Assembly (NCBI RefSeq): GCF_000701265.1
Contig: NZ_KL370759.1
Location: 353,755 to 417,754, forward strand
Reading direction: 5' to 3'
Origin: Legionella wadsworthii DSM 21896 = ATCC 33877
Lineage (GTDB): Bacteria > Pseudomonadota > Gammaproteobacteria > Legionellales > Legionellaceae
DNA: 64,000 nt
Each line of letters opens with the position of its first letter. Position 1 is the stretch's first letter. Below, in pieces: positions 1-6,988 of this stretch. The position numbers were made by a program, and so were the translations under genes. Below the pieces are notes generated by a model that did no database searches, had not been told where the DNA came from, and worked only from the letters and a program-made list of their open reading frames with translations.

Positions 1-656
1 GCGGCATATAAGTTGTTTTTAATTAGCTAGATATATAGTTAACTTATAATTACACAGAATTTTTTTATGCATAAGATCATTGCGTCTTTTACTTAGTTCA
101 TCACTTGTTTTGAAAAGAGCATCTTATAAGCCAAATTCTCAAAATGGATTGTGAAGAACGTGTTGACCGCATTTCTAAAGGATTTGTTCTACTCAATTAA
201 CTTCTACCATAATTGATTGTACTTATTTTTAAATATGGGCGCAATGTGGACCCTTTCTTTGTATAAGCTTTGTAAACTAGACTTTGTTTTTCCTTTTTCT
301 CTTCAAAAAAATCGTAAATTTTTGGTATCTCCACGGGGAGAGGTCGCATCCATAAATTTTCTATGGTCGCGTGGGCATTGCAGAAGCTTGACGTAAAAAC
401 CTTATGGTTTTAGAAATTTTGAAAATTATAGATTAAGAGTTAGAGTGCTCTGCGGATGAGTAAAGTGCTCCCCGATTTGAGGAAGAGTCTAATCATCTCT
501 ATGAGACATTATCAATTCAGGGAACTAATGGGGAGCAATTGTATTGCTAATAAGATTCGCTATTTTTCATTAGTTAGTGAGGTTTTTTGATAATAGCCAC
601 AAATATCAAGTGCTTTACTTACCACCAAATGAACGTAACCTATTGATATTAATAAC
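1..656. other. Non-coding left flank of the tRNA-Arg island
   Basis: No convincing gene is visible in this AT-rich stretch on either strand. The last 55 bases or so (about 601-656) resemble the bases just outside the tRNA-Arg 3' end (about 5605-5663): both contain a 'caagtgctt' word followed by 'ttattgatatt' or 'ctattgatatt' and then 'ttaaatggcgcg'. This suggests that another element of the same family once ended here, so the sequence further left may be a second, tandem island. That last step is inference. Confidence 0.4.
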
Positions 657-708
657 TTAAATGGCGCGCTCGGAGGGACTCGAACCCCCGACACCTTGGT
701 TCGAAGCC
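657..708. repeat. Island boundary: copy of the 3' part of tRNA-Arg (att site)
   Basis: These 52 bases are identical to 5664-5715, which includes the last 47 bases of the tRNA-Arg gene (from the anticodon loop region to CCA) plus five bases beyond. After 708 the match to the tRNA stops, so this copy is not a tRNA gene. A perfect repeat of a tRNA 3' end about 5 kb from the intact gene is the usual footprint of site-specific integration by a tyrosine recombinase. No integrase gene lies between the two copies. Confidence 0.9.
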
Positions 709-761
709 TGATGCTCTAGTTTTAAATTCGTTATAAATCAATATCTTGTGAAGCGTCAAAT

Positions 762-831
762 TCATCAGGAACTGCCTAAAACTGCCTATTACAGCGTAGT
801 GCCGTCACAGTTGAGACACGTTTTGGTCACA
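762..831. repeat. 70-bp dispersed repeat, copy 1
   Basis: This 70-base stretch matches 3367-3436 at 62 of 70 positions without gaps. Its last 17 bases also match 5581-5597 with one difference. On the minus strand it reads as a short tail (VTKTCLNCD...) ending in a stop, but an in-frame stop lies about 20 codons upstream, so coding is not supported. It lies just left of the ABC transporter gene and may mark the end of an inserted module. Confidence 0.75.
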
Positions 832-980
832 GTAAAATTTTGTTCAACTTGACTTATTTACAGCATTAATGTTTTTATCCCTTCTCTTAAATCTTCTGAT
901 TAGGAACTGCTATACTACAACAAATCTCAGTAATTTCTCCTCATTGAATAGTTAAGCTAAAGATTTAAATAGGATTTTTA

Positions 981-2741
981 ATGTCAAAAAAAGTAAATAA
1001 ACCAAAAAATTTCCGTAGTTTTTTCTTTGAAATGGCAGCTCCTTATCGTTGGTGGTTTTTTGCCATGTTTCTTGTGGGTATTTATTCATCTATCCATAAT
1101 GTATTACAGCCCTATGTTTTAAAAATTCTTTTAGATGCTGTTGCTCATGCCGAAAAGAAACAATTTCTTGATGTGAGTATGAAGCCTGCGTTATTACTGA
1201 TTATATTGGGTTTTGTCATTACCTTTATATGGCGTATTTATAATTATATTGTTTTGCGGTCATTACCCAAAATAAAGGCAGATATCATTGCTGCTACCAC
1301 TGCATATTTAAGAGAGCAGTCATACGTTTTTTTTCAAGATCAGTTAAGTGGCTCGATTAGTGCAAAAATTTCCGATTTAGCAAGTAACATCCAGAATATT
1401 GTTAACACTTGGTTTAATATATCAAGGCAAGGCTTAACCATTATCCTTTCTATCGCTATGGTTGGAATAGTAAATCCTTATTTCAGCTTAATTTTTTTCG
1501 TTATCTCGATCGCTTTTATTACTACAGCATATTATTGCTCCCACAGCATTAAACCTTATGCTAAGGCCTATGCTGAGGCACGGGCAAAAAATGTGGGAAA
1601 TATTGTTGATTGTTTTTCTAACGTGCTAAATATGCTTTTATTTGCCAGAGAAAATTATGAAGCACAATATTTAGAAAAAACAACAGCCAGCTCTGTGGAA
1701 CATGATAAATCCATGCAATTTAAAAATATGCTCAATGCCTCTTTACTTGGTGGGTTTGCTTGGATTTTACAAGCATCATCTATACTGTTACTGCTTTTTC
1801 TGGGTAATAGAGGAACAATTTCTGTTGGAGACTTTGTATTTATCTTTATATTAGCAATTACAGTGATTGATCAGATATGGTTTCTTACTGAGAGCTTATT
1901 GGTTGTGGGTGAACAAGCCGGACAATGTCAACAAGCCATTGATACGATTTTTACAGAGCATTATCAAAAACCAAATCCAGAAGCCCCACCTCTTCACATT
2001 ACTCGTGGGGAAATTATCATTGATCACGTTAATTTTGGATATAAATCTGATGACATTGTGATTGAAGACCTAAACGCTCATATACCGGGGGGCTCGAAAG
2101 TCGGTTTGGTTGGGTACAGCGGAGCCGGAAAAAGTACTTTGGCTCAACTTATCATGCGTCTTTATGATCTGCAAAACGGGAAAATATTAATAGACCAGCA
2201 GGATATCAGCACAGTAAAAAAACAAAGTTTACGCGAGAACATAGCGTTTATACCTCAACACCCTAGTTTATTTCATCGGACAGTTTATGAAAATATTCTG
2301 TATGGTAGAATCAATGCCAGTTATGAGGACGTCATTAATGCCGCTAAAAAAGCCCATGCACATGAATTTATTGTCAACTTATCACATGGATATGACACTC
2401 ATGTTGGAGAAAGAGGGATTAAATTATCCGGCGGACAATGTCAAAGAATTGCGATTGCAAGAGCAATATTAAAAGATGCGCCTATTTTAATATTAGATGA
2501 AGCCACAAGTTCGCTGGATTCTTTAACAGAAAAACTGATCCAAGAATCATTACACATTGCAATGAGTAACCGAACGGTTATTGTGATAGCCCATAGATTA
2601 TCAACCATTTTATCTATGGATAATATTCTAGTTATGGACAAAGGTAAAATCATTGAAATGGGTAACCATAAACAACTAATCGACGCTGGCGGTTTTTATA
2701 ACTCCCTATGGAACGCTCAAAGCGGACATAGTTTTATTTAA
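981..2741 (+). CDS. ABC transporter, fused permease and ATPase (MsbA-like exporter)
   Basis: A 586-residue half-transporter expected to work as a homodimer in the inner membrane and to export a substrate using ATP. The first 330 residues or so hold about six membrane segments (ABC_membrane type). The C-terminal nucleotide-binding domain shows Walker A GYSGAGKST at about 378-386, the signature LSGGQ near 482, Walker B ILILDEATS near 505 and the H-loop AHRLS. An AGGA ribosome binding site precedes the ATG. The length is complete for the family. The substrate cannot be told from sequence; lipid, drug or peptide export are all possible. It is the first gene inside the tRNA-Arg island, with no partner subunit beside it, and is likely horizontally acquired cargo. 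Confidence 0.9.
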   Translation: MSKKVNKPKNFRSFFFEMAAPYRWWFFAMFLVGIYSSIHNVLQPYVLKILLDAVAHAEKKQFLDVSMKPALLLIILGFVITFIWRIYNYIVLRSLPKIKADIIAATTAYLREQSYVFFQDQLSGSISAKISDLASNIQNIVNTWFNISRQGLTIILSIAMVGIVNPYFSLIFFVISIAFITTAYYCSHSIKPYAKAYAEARAKNVGNIVDCFSNVLNMLLFARENYEAQYLEKTTASSVEHDKSMQFKNMLNASLLGGFAWILQASSILLLLFLGNRGTISVGDFVFIFILAITVIDQIWFLTESLLVVGEQAGQCQQAIDTIFTEHYQKPNPEAPPLHITRGEIIIDHVNFGYKSDDIVIEDLNAHIPGGSKVGLVGYSGAGKSTLAQLIMRLYDLQNGKILIDQQDISTVKKQSLRENIAFIPQHPSLFHRTVYENILYGRINASYEDVINAAKKAHAHEFIVNLSHGYDTHVGERGIKLSGGQCQRIAIARAILKDAPILILDEATSSLDSLTEKLIQESLHIAMSNRTVIVIAHRLSTILSMDNILVMDKGKIIEMGNHKQLIDAGGFYNSLWNAQSGHSFI

Positions 2742-2878
2742 TTGGAGATATCTATGAAGAGGAGCCCAAAGTCAATTGTTTACGATTAAAAATGCTTATT
2801 ATGATTATTAAACACATCTGTCCCGTGACCCCCAGAAAAATAATTCAGTGAATGCTTTATTAGTCTATAAACTTCAAA

Positions 2879-3277
2879 TCAATCGAATATAATAGGTAGA
2901 TGATAACTAAATTCAACCTCATTCCCAGAGGGATCAAGAACACTAAAAGCTCTTGTTCCAATACCAAATGTCTTAGGCTCACCTAGAATATGAACGGAGT
3001 ATTGCTTAATATATTTATACCAAGCATCAACATCCTGTGGGGAGCGAATAGCAAAACCAAAATGTTCAAGTTTTTGAGTTTTAGCAAAATTGACAAGGTT
3101 ATTTTGGTGCAAAGAAATATTATCATCGCCAGAAGTTAAATAGGCATAATCGTTTGTTCCCTGCTCAAGCGACATTCCAATGATTTTTGTATAAAAATCT
3201 ATGCATTCTTGAAGATTATTAACACGTAGTGCAATGTGTCGAAGTCCTATCATTTTGGGTTTTGTATTCTCACTCAT
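2879..3277 (-). CDS. VOC family protein (glyoxalase/dioxygenase fold)
   Basis: A 132-residue single-domain protein with the vicinal oxygen chelate pattern. It starts with GLRHIALRV (first metal-ligand histidine at about residue 14), continues with CIDFYTKIIGM, and ends with LDPSGNEVEFSY, which carries the usual C-terminal glutamate. Members act as glyoxalases, ring-cleavage dioxygenases, or antibiotic-binding or modifying proteins (fosfomycin and bleomycin resistance). The exact substrate is not evident. An AGGA ribosome binding site lies six to seven bases before the ATG. It converges with the ABC exporter inside the island. A role in detoxification or resistance fits the neighbour but is inference. 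Confidence 0.85.
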   Translation of the reverse strand: MSENTKPKMIGLRHIALRVNNLQECIDFYTKIIGMSLEQGTNDYAYLTSGDDNISLHQNNLVNFAKTQKLEHFGFAIRSPQDVDAWYKYIKQYSVHILGEPKTFGIGTRAFSVLDPSGNEVEFSYHLPIIFD

Positions 3278-3366
3278 TATTTATCCTTTGATTCAAGATC
3301 TTTTTGTGCGTATTGTTAAAAGCCAAAGAATATTATCCAAAATACGAGATTGATGAAAAACTTAGC

Positions 3367-3436
3367 TCACCAGGAACTGCCTAAACCTTTCTATTACAGC
3401 GTAGTGCTGTCACAGTTTAGACACGGTTTAGTCACA
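3367..3436. repeat. 70-bp dispersed repeat, copy 2
   Basis: 62 of 70 bases match 762-831. It sits between the VOC gene and the Abi_2 gene and so divides the island into two halves (ABC plus VOC, and Abi plus HEPN). The shared core ends in gacac(g)-ttt-gtcaca, as does the shorter third copy at 5581-5597. The rest of the 3278-3716 gap contains only the promoter and hairpin described separately. Confidence 0.75.
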
Positions 3437-3604
3437 AAAAATATTTTTTCATATTGATGGATTTTAGATATTAATTGGGAAAATGTCTTATCTTATTATG
3501 TAATTCAGTCAACCGAACTGAGTGATTATATGAGAGTAGGGGAAAGATAAAAACTAGCTTCCCCTAAAGAGCAAAGGCTATATTGTAATTGTTTTTTATA
3601 AAAA

Positions 3605-3633
3605 GACTTGTGGAAATTTTAGAAGTGTATAAT
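3605..3633 (+). promoter_or_regulatory. Predicted sigma70 promoter of the small RNA upstream of the Abi gene
   Basis: A perfect TATAAT (3628-3633) is preceded after 17 bases by GACTTG (3605-3610), a weak -35 box. Transcription would start near 3640, just before the hairpin at 3648-3694, leaving almost no leader. The promoter therefore appears placed to make the hairpin RNA itself. Confidence 0.6.
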
Positions 3634-3639
3634 AATTAT

Positions 3640-3702
3640 ATTAAGAAAACCCGTCAAGGCTATGCTCATCTGAGTATCCTCAAACCGACGGGTTACTTTT
3701 TT
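3640..3702 (+). ncRNA. Candidate structured small RNA upstream of abi gene (abiF-RNA-like), ending in a terminator
   Basis: An 8-bp perfect outer stem (AACCCGTC at 3648-3655 with GACGGGTT at 3687-3694) encloses a second helix in which ATGCTC pairs with GAGTAT around an ATCT loop, flanked by AGG/CCT pairing. A six-T run follows at 3697-3702. The whole unit has its own TATAAT promoter and ends 14 bases before the Abi ATG. A conserved structured RNA called the abiF motif is known upstream of abiF-type genes, and this RNA is in the right place. I cannot confirm that it matches that consensus. It could act as an RNA antitoxin or partner, or simply as an attenuator of the Abi gene. Confidence 0.55.
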
Positions 3703-3716
3703 CTAAAGGTATAAAA

Positions 3717-4601
3717 ATGGAATTTACGAAGCCATTCCTTACCATCCAACAGCAAATTGACTTATTGACTGATCGAGGTCTGATTATAGATGATATTGCG
3801 GCACACTATCTGCAACATTTAAATTACTACCGTTTATCTGGTTATTGGCTCCCATTTTATAAAGAAGGCAATACGAATCTTTTTAAGGAAGATACAAAAT
3901 TTTCCGATATTGTAAATCTCTACATTTTTGATCGTGAACTGCGTTTATTACTTTTGGATGGTATTGAACGTATAGAGATTTCTATTCGAACTCAGTGGGC
4001 ATACTATTTTTCCCAATATCACGGTCCACATGCTTTTATGGATTGTAATTTGAGTAATAATTCATTTTGGCACGCTCAAAACCTAATTGCATTGGAGAAA
4101 GAACTCAAACGCAGCGACGAACTTTTTATTAATCATTTTAAGAAAAATAATATTACACCACCAATATGGGCAATCTGCGAAGTGATGTCATTTGGATTAT
4201 TATCAAGATGGTTGAAATGTATGCAATCTACGCAATCGCGTAATAAAATTTCAGAAACGTACAGCATTGACTATGATGTCCTTGTTAGCTTCATTGAACA
4301 TTTATCATATGTTCGCAATCTATGCGCACATCATAGTAGGGTCTGGAATAAAAAGATGACCAAGACTATGAAAATACCGCAATCAAAGCCATCTAATCTA
4401 GTGGGGAATTTCAATCGCGACATTGATGCTGTAAGAAAAATATATAATACATTGGTACTTATGGTTTATACACTAAATTTAATTAGTCCAAATAACCATT
4501 TCAAAAGCAGGTTAATTAATTTGTTAGATGCTCATAAAATAGAACCAATTTTTATGGGGTTCCCGTTAGATTGGAAAAATAGCGTTATATGGAAGGATTA
4601 G
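3717..4601 (+). CDS. Abi_2/AbiF-type abortive infection HEPN protein
   Basis: This 294-residue protein has the conserved blocks of the Abi_2 (AbiD/AbiF) family: LNYYRLSGYWLPF (35-47), a helix with FDRELRLLLLDGIERIEI (about 71-88), PPIWAICEVMSFG (148-160), and the catalytic-type HEPN motif RNLCAHH at 200-206 (R200, N201, H205). HEPN proteins with R-x4-H are usually RNases. Abi proteins of this group stop phage growth by arresting the infected cell, and the AbiF group has been proposed as an ancestor of Cas13. The gene lies in a tRNA-borne island, directly after a promoter-driven hairpin RNA, and opposite another HEPN-motif gene. Length is normal and the active-site residues are intact. A recognisable ribosome binding site is weak (AAAGG about eight bases before the ATG). 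Confidence 0.9.
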   Translation: MEFTKPFLTIQQQIDLLTDRGLIIDDIAAHYLQHLNYYRLSGYWLPFYKEGNTNLFKEDTKFSDIVNLYIFDRELRLLLLDGIERIEISIRTQWAYYFSQYHGPHAFMDCNLSNNSFWHAQNLIALEKELKRSDELFINHFKKNNITPPIWAICEVMSFGLLSRWLKCMQSTQSRNKISETYSIDYDVLVSFIEHLSYVRNLCAHHSRVWNKKMTKTMKIPQSKPSNLVGNFNRDIDAVRKIYNTLVLMVYTLNLISPNNHFKSRLINLLDAHKIEPIFMGFPLDWKNSVIWKD

Positions 4602-4710
4602 AGCACGTTATGTAAGCACCGCAGCCAAACTAATTGTTGGGCTATATTTCGTTTAGCCCAACTTTGTGGGTGGGTATGAGGCGAATTAGTTATTTGTATT
4701 TATAAAATTG

Positions 4711-5430
4711 CTAATGAAGTCCATATATTCTTGTAAAATGTGCTGCTGAACAACCAATACCAATGTTTATTACTTTGTTTTTATTATCAATTACAGTTTC
4801 AAGCCTTCCTTTTTTTAATTTACTCATATCACTTATTGATAGCACTTCATTGGAGTGCGCTCCTCTGTTACGAACAACAGAGACAGCATCAAAAAAATTT
4901 TGCCATTGTTGTTTGGTTTCTTTATCAACTCGAGTTTTCATAATCTTATCAGCATAATACCTTACATTTATTGTTTTTATATTTTTTAAGCAGCACTTGC
5001 TTTCTTTACATTTGTGCTCATTTTCTTCACCGATTAACTCTTTATCTCTGCAATATTTTTTCAAATCTTCTTCAAAGCAAGCATTTGACTCAACACAAAA
5101 GGATCTATTCCTACTTTTTAGAAAAACAATTTGAAATAACCTTATTGTGTCATAGTCAAGAATTGGCTTAAGAAATTTAAATTCATCTATATCGCATTCT
5201 CCGGTAGTAGCAGGATACATTTTAATAATGGTTTGATAATAAATGTTTGAATAAACAATGTAGGCAAGTGTATGTTCACTGTATTTCTGGGCAGAATATT
5301 TATTTACTATTGTTTTACAAAAGGTATCAAAGTCCTTTATTTCAAGTTTTAAAAATAATAAGTCCATTGAATGTTCAGTATTCATATTCTTGATTGATTT
5401 TGTATATCTTATATTAAAGATAGACAACAA
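4711..5430 (-). CDS. HEPN-motif protein of unknown function, defence-associated
   Basis: A 239-residue protein with no family I can name. Near its C-terminus it has RNRGAH (187-192), an R-x4-H motif with the usual asparagine after the arginine, set in a helix (DAVSVVRNRGAHS). This is typical of HEPN ribonucleases. A cysteine-rich segment precedes it (C112, C118, C127, C141, C146, C147), which could bind a metal. The upstream start is TTG at 5430; an ATG at 5385 (residue 16) is an alternative, and neither has a strong ribosome binding site. It converges with the Abi_2 gene and is the last gene before the tRNA-Arg att site. A toxin or phage-defence role is inferred from the motif and location. 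Confidence 0.6.
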   Translation of the reverse strand: MLSIFNIRYTKSIKNMNTEHSMDLLFLKLEIKDFDTFCKTIVNKYSAQKYSEHTLAYIVYSNIYYQTIIKMYPATTGECDIDEFKFLKPILDYDTIRLFQIVFLKSRNRSFCVESNACFEEDLKKYCRDKELIGEENEHKCKESKCCLKNIKTINVRYYADKIMKTRVDKETKQQWQNFFDAVSVVRNRGAHSNEVLSISDMSKLKKGRLETVIDNKNKVINIGIGCSAAHFTRIYGLH

Positions 5431-5580
5431 ATTCTTTTATTTCTTAATTGTAAATACATTTAAGGTGAGCAATGGCTATTTGTTACGGGGACTCCAAAAT
5501 TTACCCAAGTGCTCTAACCATTTTATGGTAGAATAAATATACAAGAAAGTTGTTATTTATACATTAAATTGGGTTTCTAA

Positions 5581-5597
5581 GTCACGTTTTGGTCACA
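5581..5597. repeat. Short third copy of the island repeat
   Basis: Seventeen bases matching the end of the 70-bp repeat (815-831) with one difference. They lie about 65 bases outside the 3' part of the tRNA-Arg copy. The rest of 5431-5663 contains no recognisable gene. Confidence 0.5.
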
Positions 5598-5663
5598 AAA
5601 GAGCTTAAATACCAAGTGCTTCGAGAAGCAATATTACATTTAACTTATTGATATTTAAAGGAT

Positions 5664-5715
5664 TTAAATGGCGCGCTCGGAGGGACTCGAACCCCCGACA
5701 CCTTGGTTCGAAGCC
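5664..5715. repeat. Island boundary: att site within tRNA-Arg 3' end
   Basis: Identical over 52 bases to 657-708. It covers the 3' half of the intact tRNA-Arg gene, so integration kept the tRNA functional. The interval between the copies (about 5 kb) is the accessory island. Confidence 0.9.
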
Positions 5716-5745
5716 AAGTACTCTATCCAGCTGAGCTACGAGCGC
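5669..5745 (-). tRNA. tRNA-Arg (anticodon TCG)
   Basis: A complete 77-base cloverleaf on the minus strand. The acceptor stem GCGCTCG pairs with CGAGCGC, followed by G and an encoded CCA. The anticodon stem CTTGG/CCAAG encloses the loop CTTCGAA, giving anticodon TCG. The sequence is close to other bacterial tRNA-Arg genes. Its 3' half is the integration target of the neighbouring island. Confidence 0.95.
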
Positions 5746-5809
5746 AATAGGGTGTGGATTTTTTATTTACCCTTATTTCTGGTCAAAATGGAGAGACTGA
5801 GTACCAGAA

Positions 5810-5885
5810 TGGTGGGCCGTATAGGATTCGAACCTATGACACAGAGGTTAAAAGCCTCCTGCTCTACCAACTGAGCTAACGGCCC
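5810..5885 (-). tRNA. tRNA-Lys (anticodon TTT), copy 1
   Basis: A 76-base cloverleaf with encoded CCA. The acceptor GGGCCG pairs with CGGCCC and the anticodon loop CTTTTAA gives TTT. It lies between tRNA-Arg and a second tRNA-Lys on the same strand, so the three are probably transcribed together from the copy 2 side. Confidence 0.95.
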
Positions 5886-5923
5886 TTAAGGCAAAGTATA
5901 AACTTTAAACTATCTTCTAAAAC

Positions 5924-5999
5924 TGGTGGGCCGTATAGGATTCGAACCTATGACACAGAGGTTAAAAGCCTCCTGCTCTACCACCTGAGCTAACGGCCC
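5924..5999 (-). tRNA. tRNA-Lys (anticodon TTT), copy 2
   Basis: It differs from copy 1 by one base, in the D loop (a C in place of an A on the plus strand, within 'ccacctgagc'). All stems, the TTT anticodon and the CCA end are intact. This is a recent tandem duplication, with 38 bases between the copies. Confidence 0.95.
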
Positions 6000-6115
6000 T
6001 AAAGAGGCTGGAATAATACCGGATTAGCACAGAATTTCAAGTCTTTTTATAAGGTTTCTCTTAATTTTCTTGTTTTTTAAAGGGATCAATATTTTTTTGA
6101 ATAATTTTGTTTCTA

Positions 6116-6988
6116 TTAAGAAAGGTTGGGTTGAATCAATTGCCCTTGAAAATGTATGTTTTTTTCTGTTGCCAATATTGTTCTGTTTTGCTTTTTTAAT
6201 TTTTCTGCAAAAGATTGGGACGTGTGGACTGAAGTGAGAATCAGCAAAACATCTGCACCGAGAGCACCGCAGCCTTTTACAGCAAGAATTTCTGGATATT
6301 TTTTAAGTTCGTGAATCATTTGTAAACTGTGCTCTGCAACTAAATTTAATGAGGCAAGTTTTTGATGATAGCCATTGATCGCTTTAATTAATCTACAGGG
6401 GTCAACGTACTCAAAGGCTTTCTTAGCCTCATCAACCAATTGCGATAAATAATCTACATTATCAGGCAGATCAGTATTCTGTAAATGATGATGGGTAGCG
6501 AGTTTTATTCCTGTATGGATAAGAAAAAAAGACAAATCCTGAAAAGGCCAACTGTAAGATTCAATGACTTTTTTTTGCTTGTTGATATAAACACAGCCTT
6601 GTTGAGATTGTGCGATTACATCGTATCCGCTTGGCCTTAACCCTTTTCCAGTCCAAGACGTTTTATAGTAAGCACCAAGCATCTGATCTAAAGCTGGAAC
6701 GCTATCCTTGATGAAACAACTCGCTAGATAGCTCCCCAAAAATTGTGCGCTTGATGCGCCCATGCCCCCTCGTCCTAGGTGAGGATCATGCCATGATAAG
6801 CCATAATCTGGATTTTGTTGCTGCCACCAAAGTCCGGCAGGGGATTCGGGGTGGATTCCAGTTAGGGCTTTTTCTGTCAAAACTGTGAGTTGGAAATAGG
6901 GATCAGTTAAAACAACCAAGGCGGAAGCTTCGGCTAGAGCTGAATATTCACCTATTAAAAAAGTTTTTGCAGGAATTAACCAGTTCAT
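6116..6988 (-). CDS. GHMP kinase, probable phosphomevalonate kinase
   Basis: A 290-residue cytosolic small-molecule kinase of the GHMP superfamily. Motif 1 is PAKTFLIGEYSAL near the N-terminus, the phosphate-binding loop is GGMGASSAQFLGS (about 73-85), and the C-terminal motif is KGCGALGADVLL. Its ATG overlaps the end of the HMG-CoA reductase gene by four bases, so the two are co-transcribed. The same window holds mevalonate kinase and mevalonate diphosphate decarboxylase, and phosphomevalonate kinase is the one step without another candidate. I therefore infer that this enzyme phosphorylates 5-phosphomevalonate. A second mevalonate kinase is the main alternative. Confidence 0.75.
   Translation of the reverse strand: MNWLIPAKTFLIGEYSALAEASALVVLTDPYFQLTVLTEKALTGIHPESPAGLWWQQQNPDYGLSWHDPHLGRGGMGASSAQFLGSYLASCFIKDSVPALDQMLGAYYKTSWTGKGLRPSGYDVIAQSQQGCVYINKQKKVIESYSWPFQDLSFFLIHTGIKLATHHHLQNTDLPDNVDYLSQLVDEAKKAFEYVDPCRLIKAINGYHQKLASLNLVAEHSLQMIHELKKYPEILAVKGCGALGADVLLILTSVHTSQSFAEKLKKQNRTILATEKNIHFQGQLIQPNLS

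Noticed and set aside
661-715. A second tRNA-Arg gene or pseudogene
   Set aside because: Only the 3' part is present and the sequence departs from the tRNA after 708, so no cloverleaf can form. It is an att-site copy.
804-980. Remnant of an integrase C-terminus on the minus strand (VTKT... tail)
   Set aside because: An in-frame stop lies about 20 codons upstream and no integrase active-site residues are visible.
2754-2786. A ten-codon reading frame after the ABC transporter
   Set aside because: Too short and with no supporting signal beyond a GGAG; likely chance.
5668-5874. A 68-residue plus-strand reading frame
   Set aside because: It is the reverse complement of the tRNA-Arg and tRNA-Lys genes and not a protein gene.
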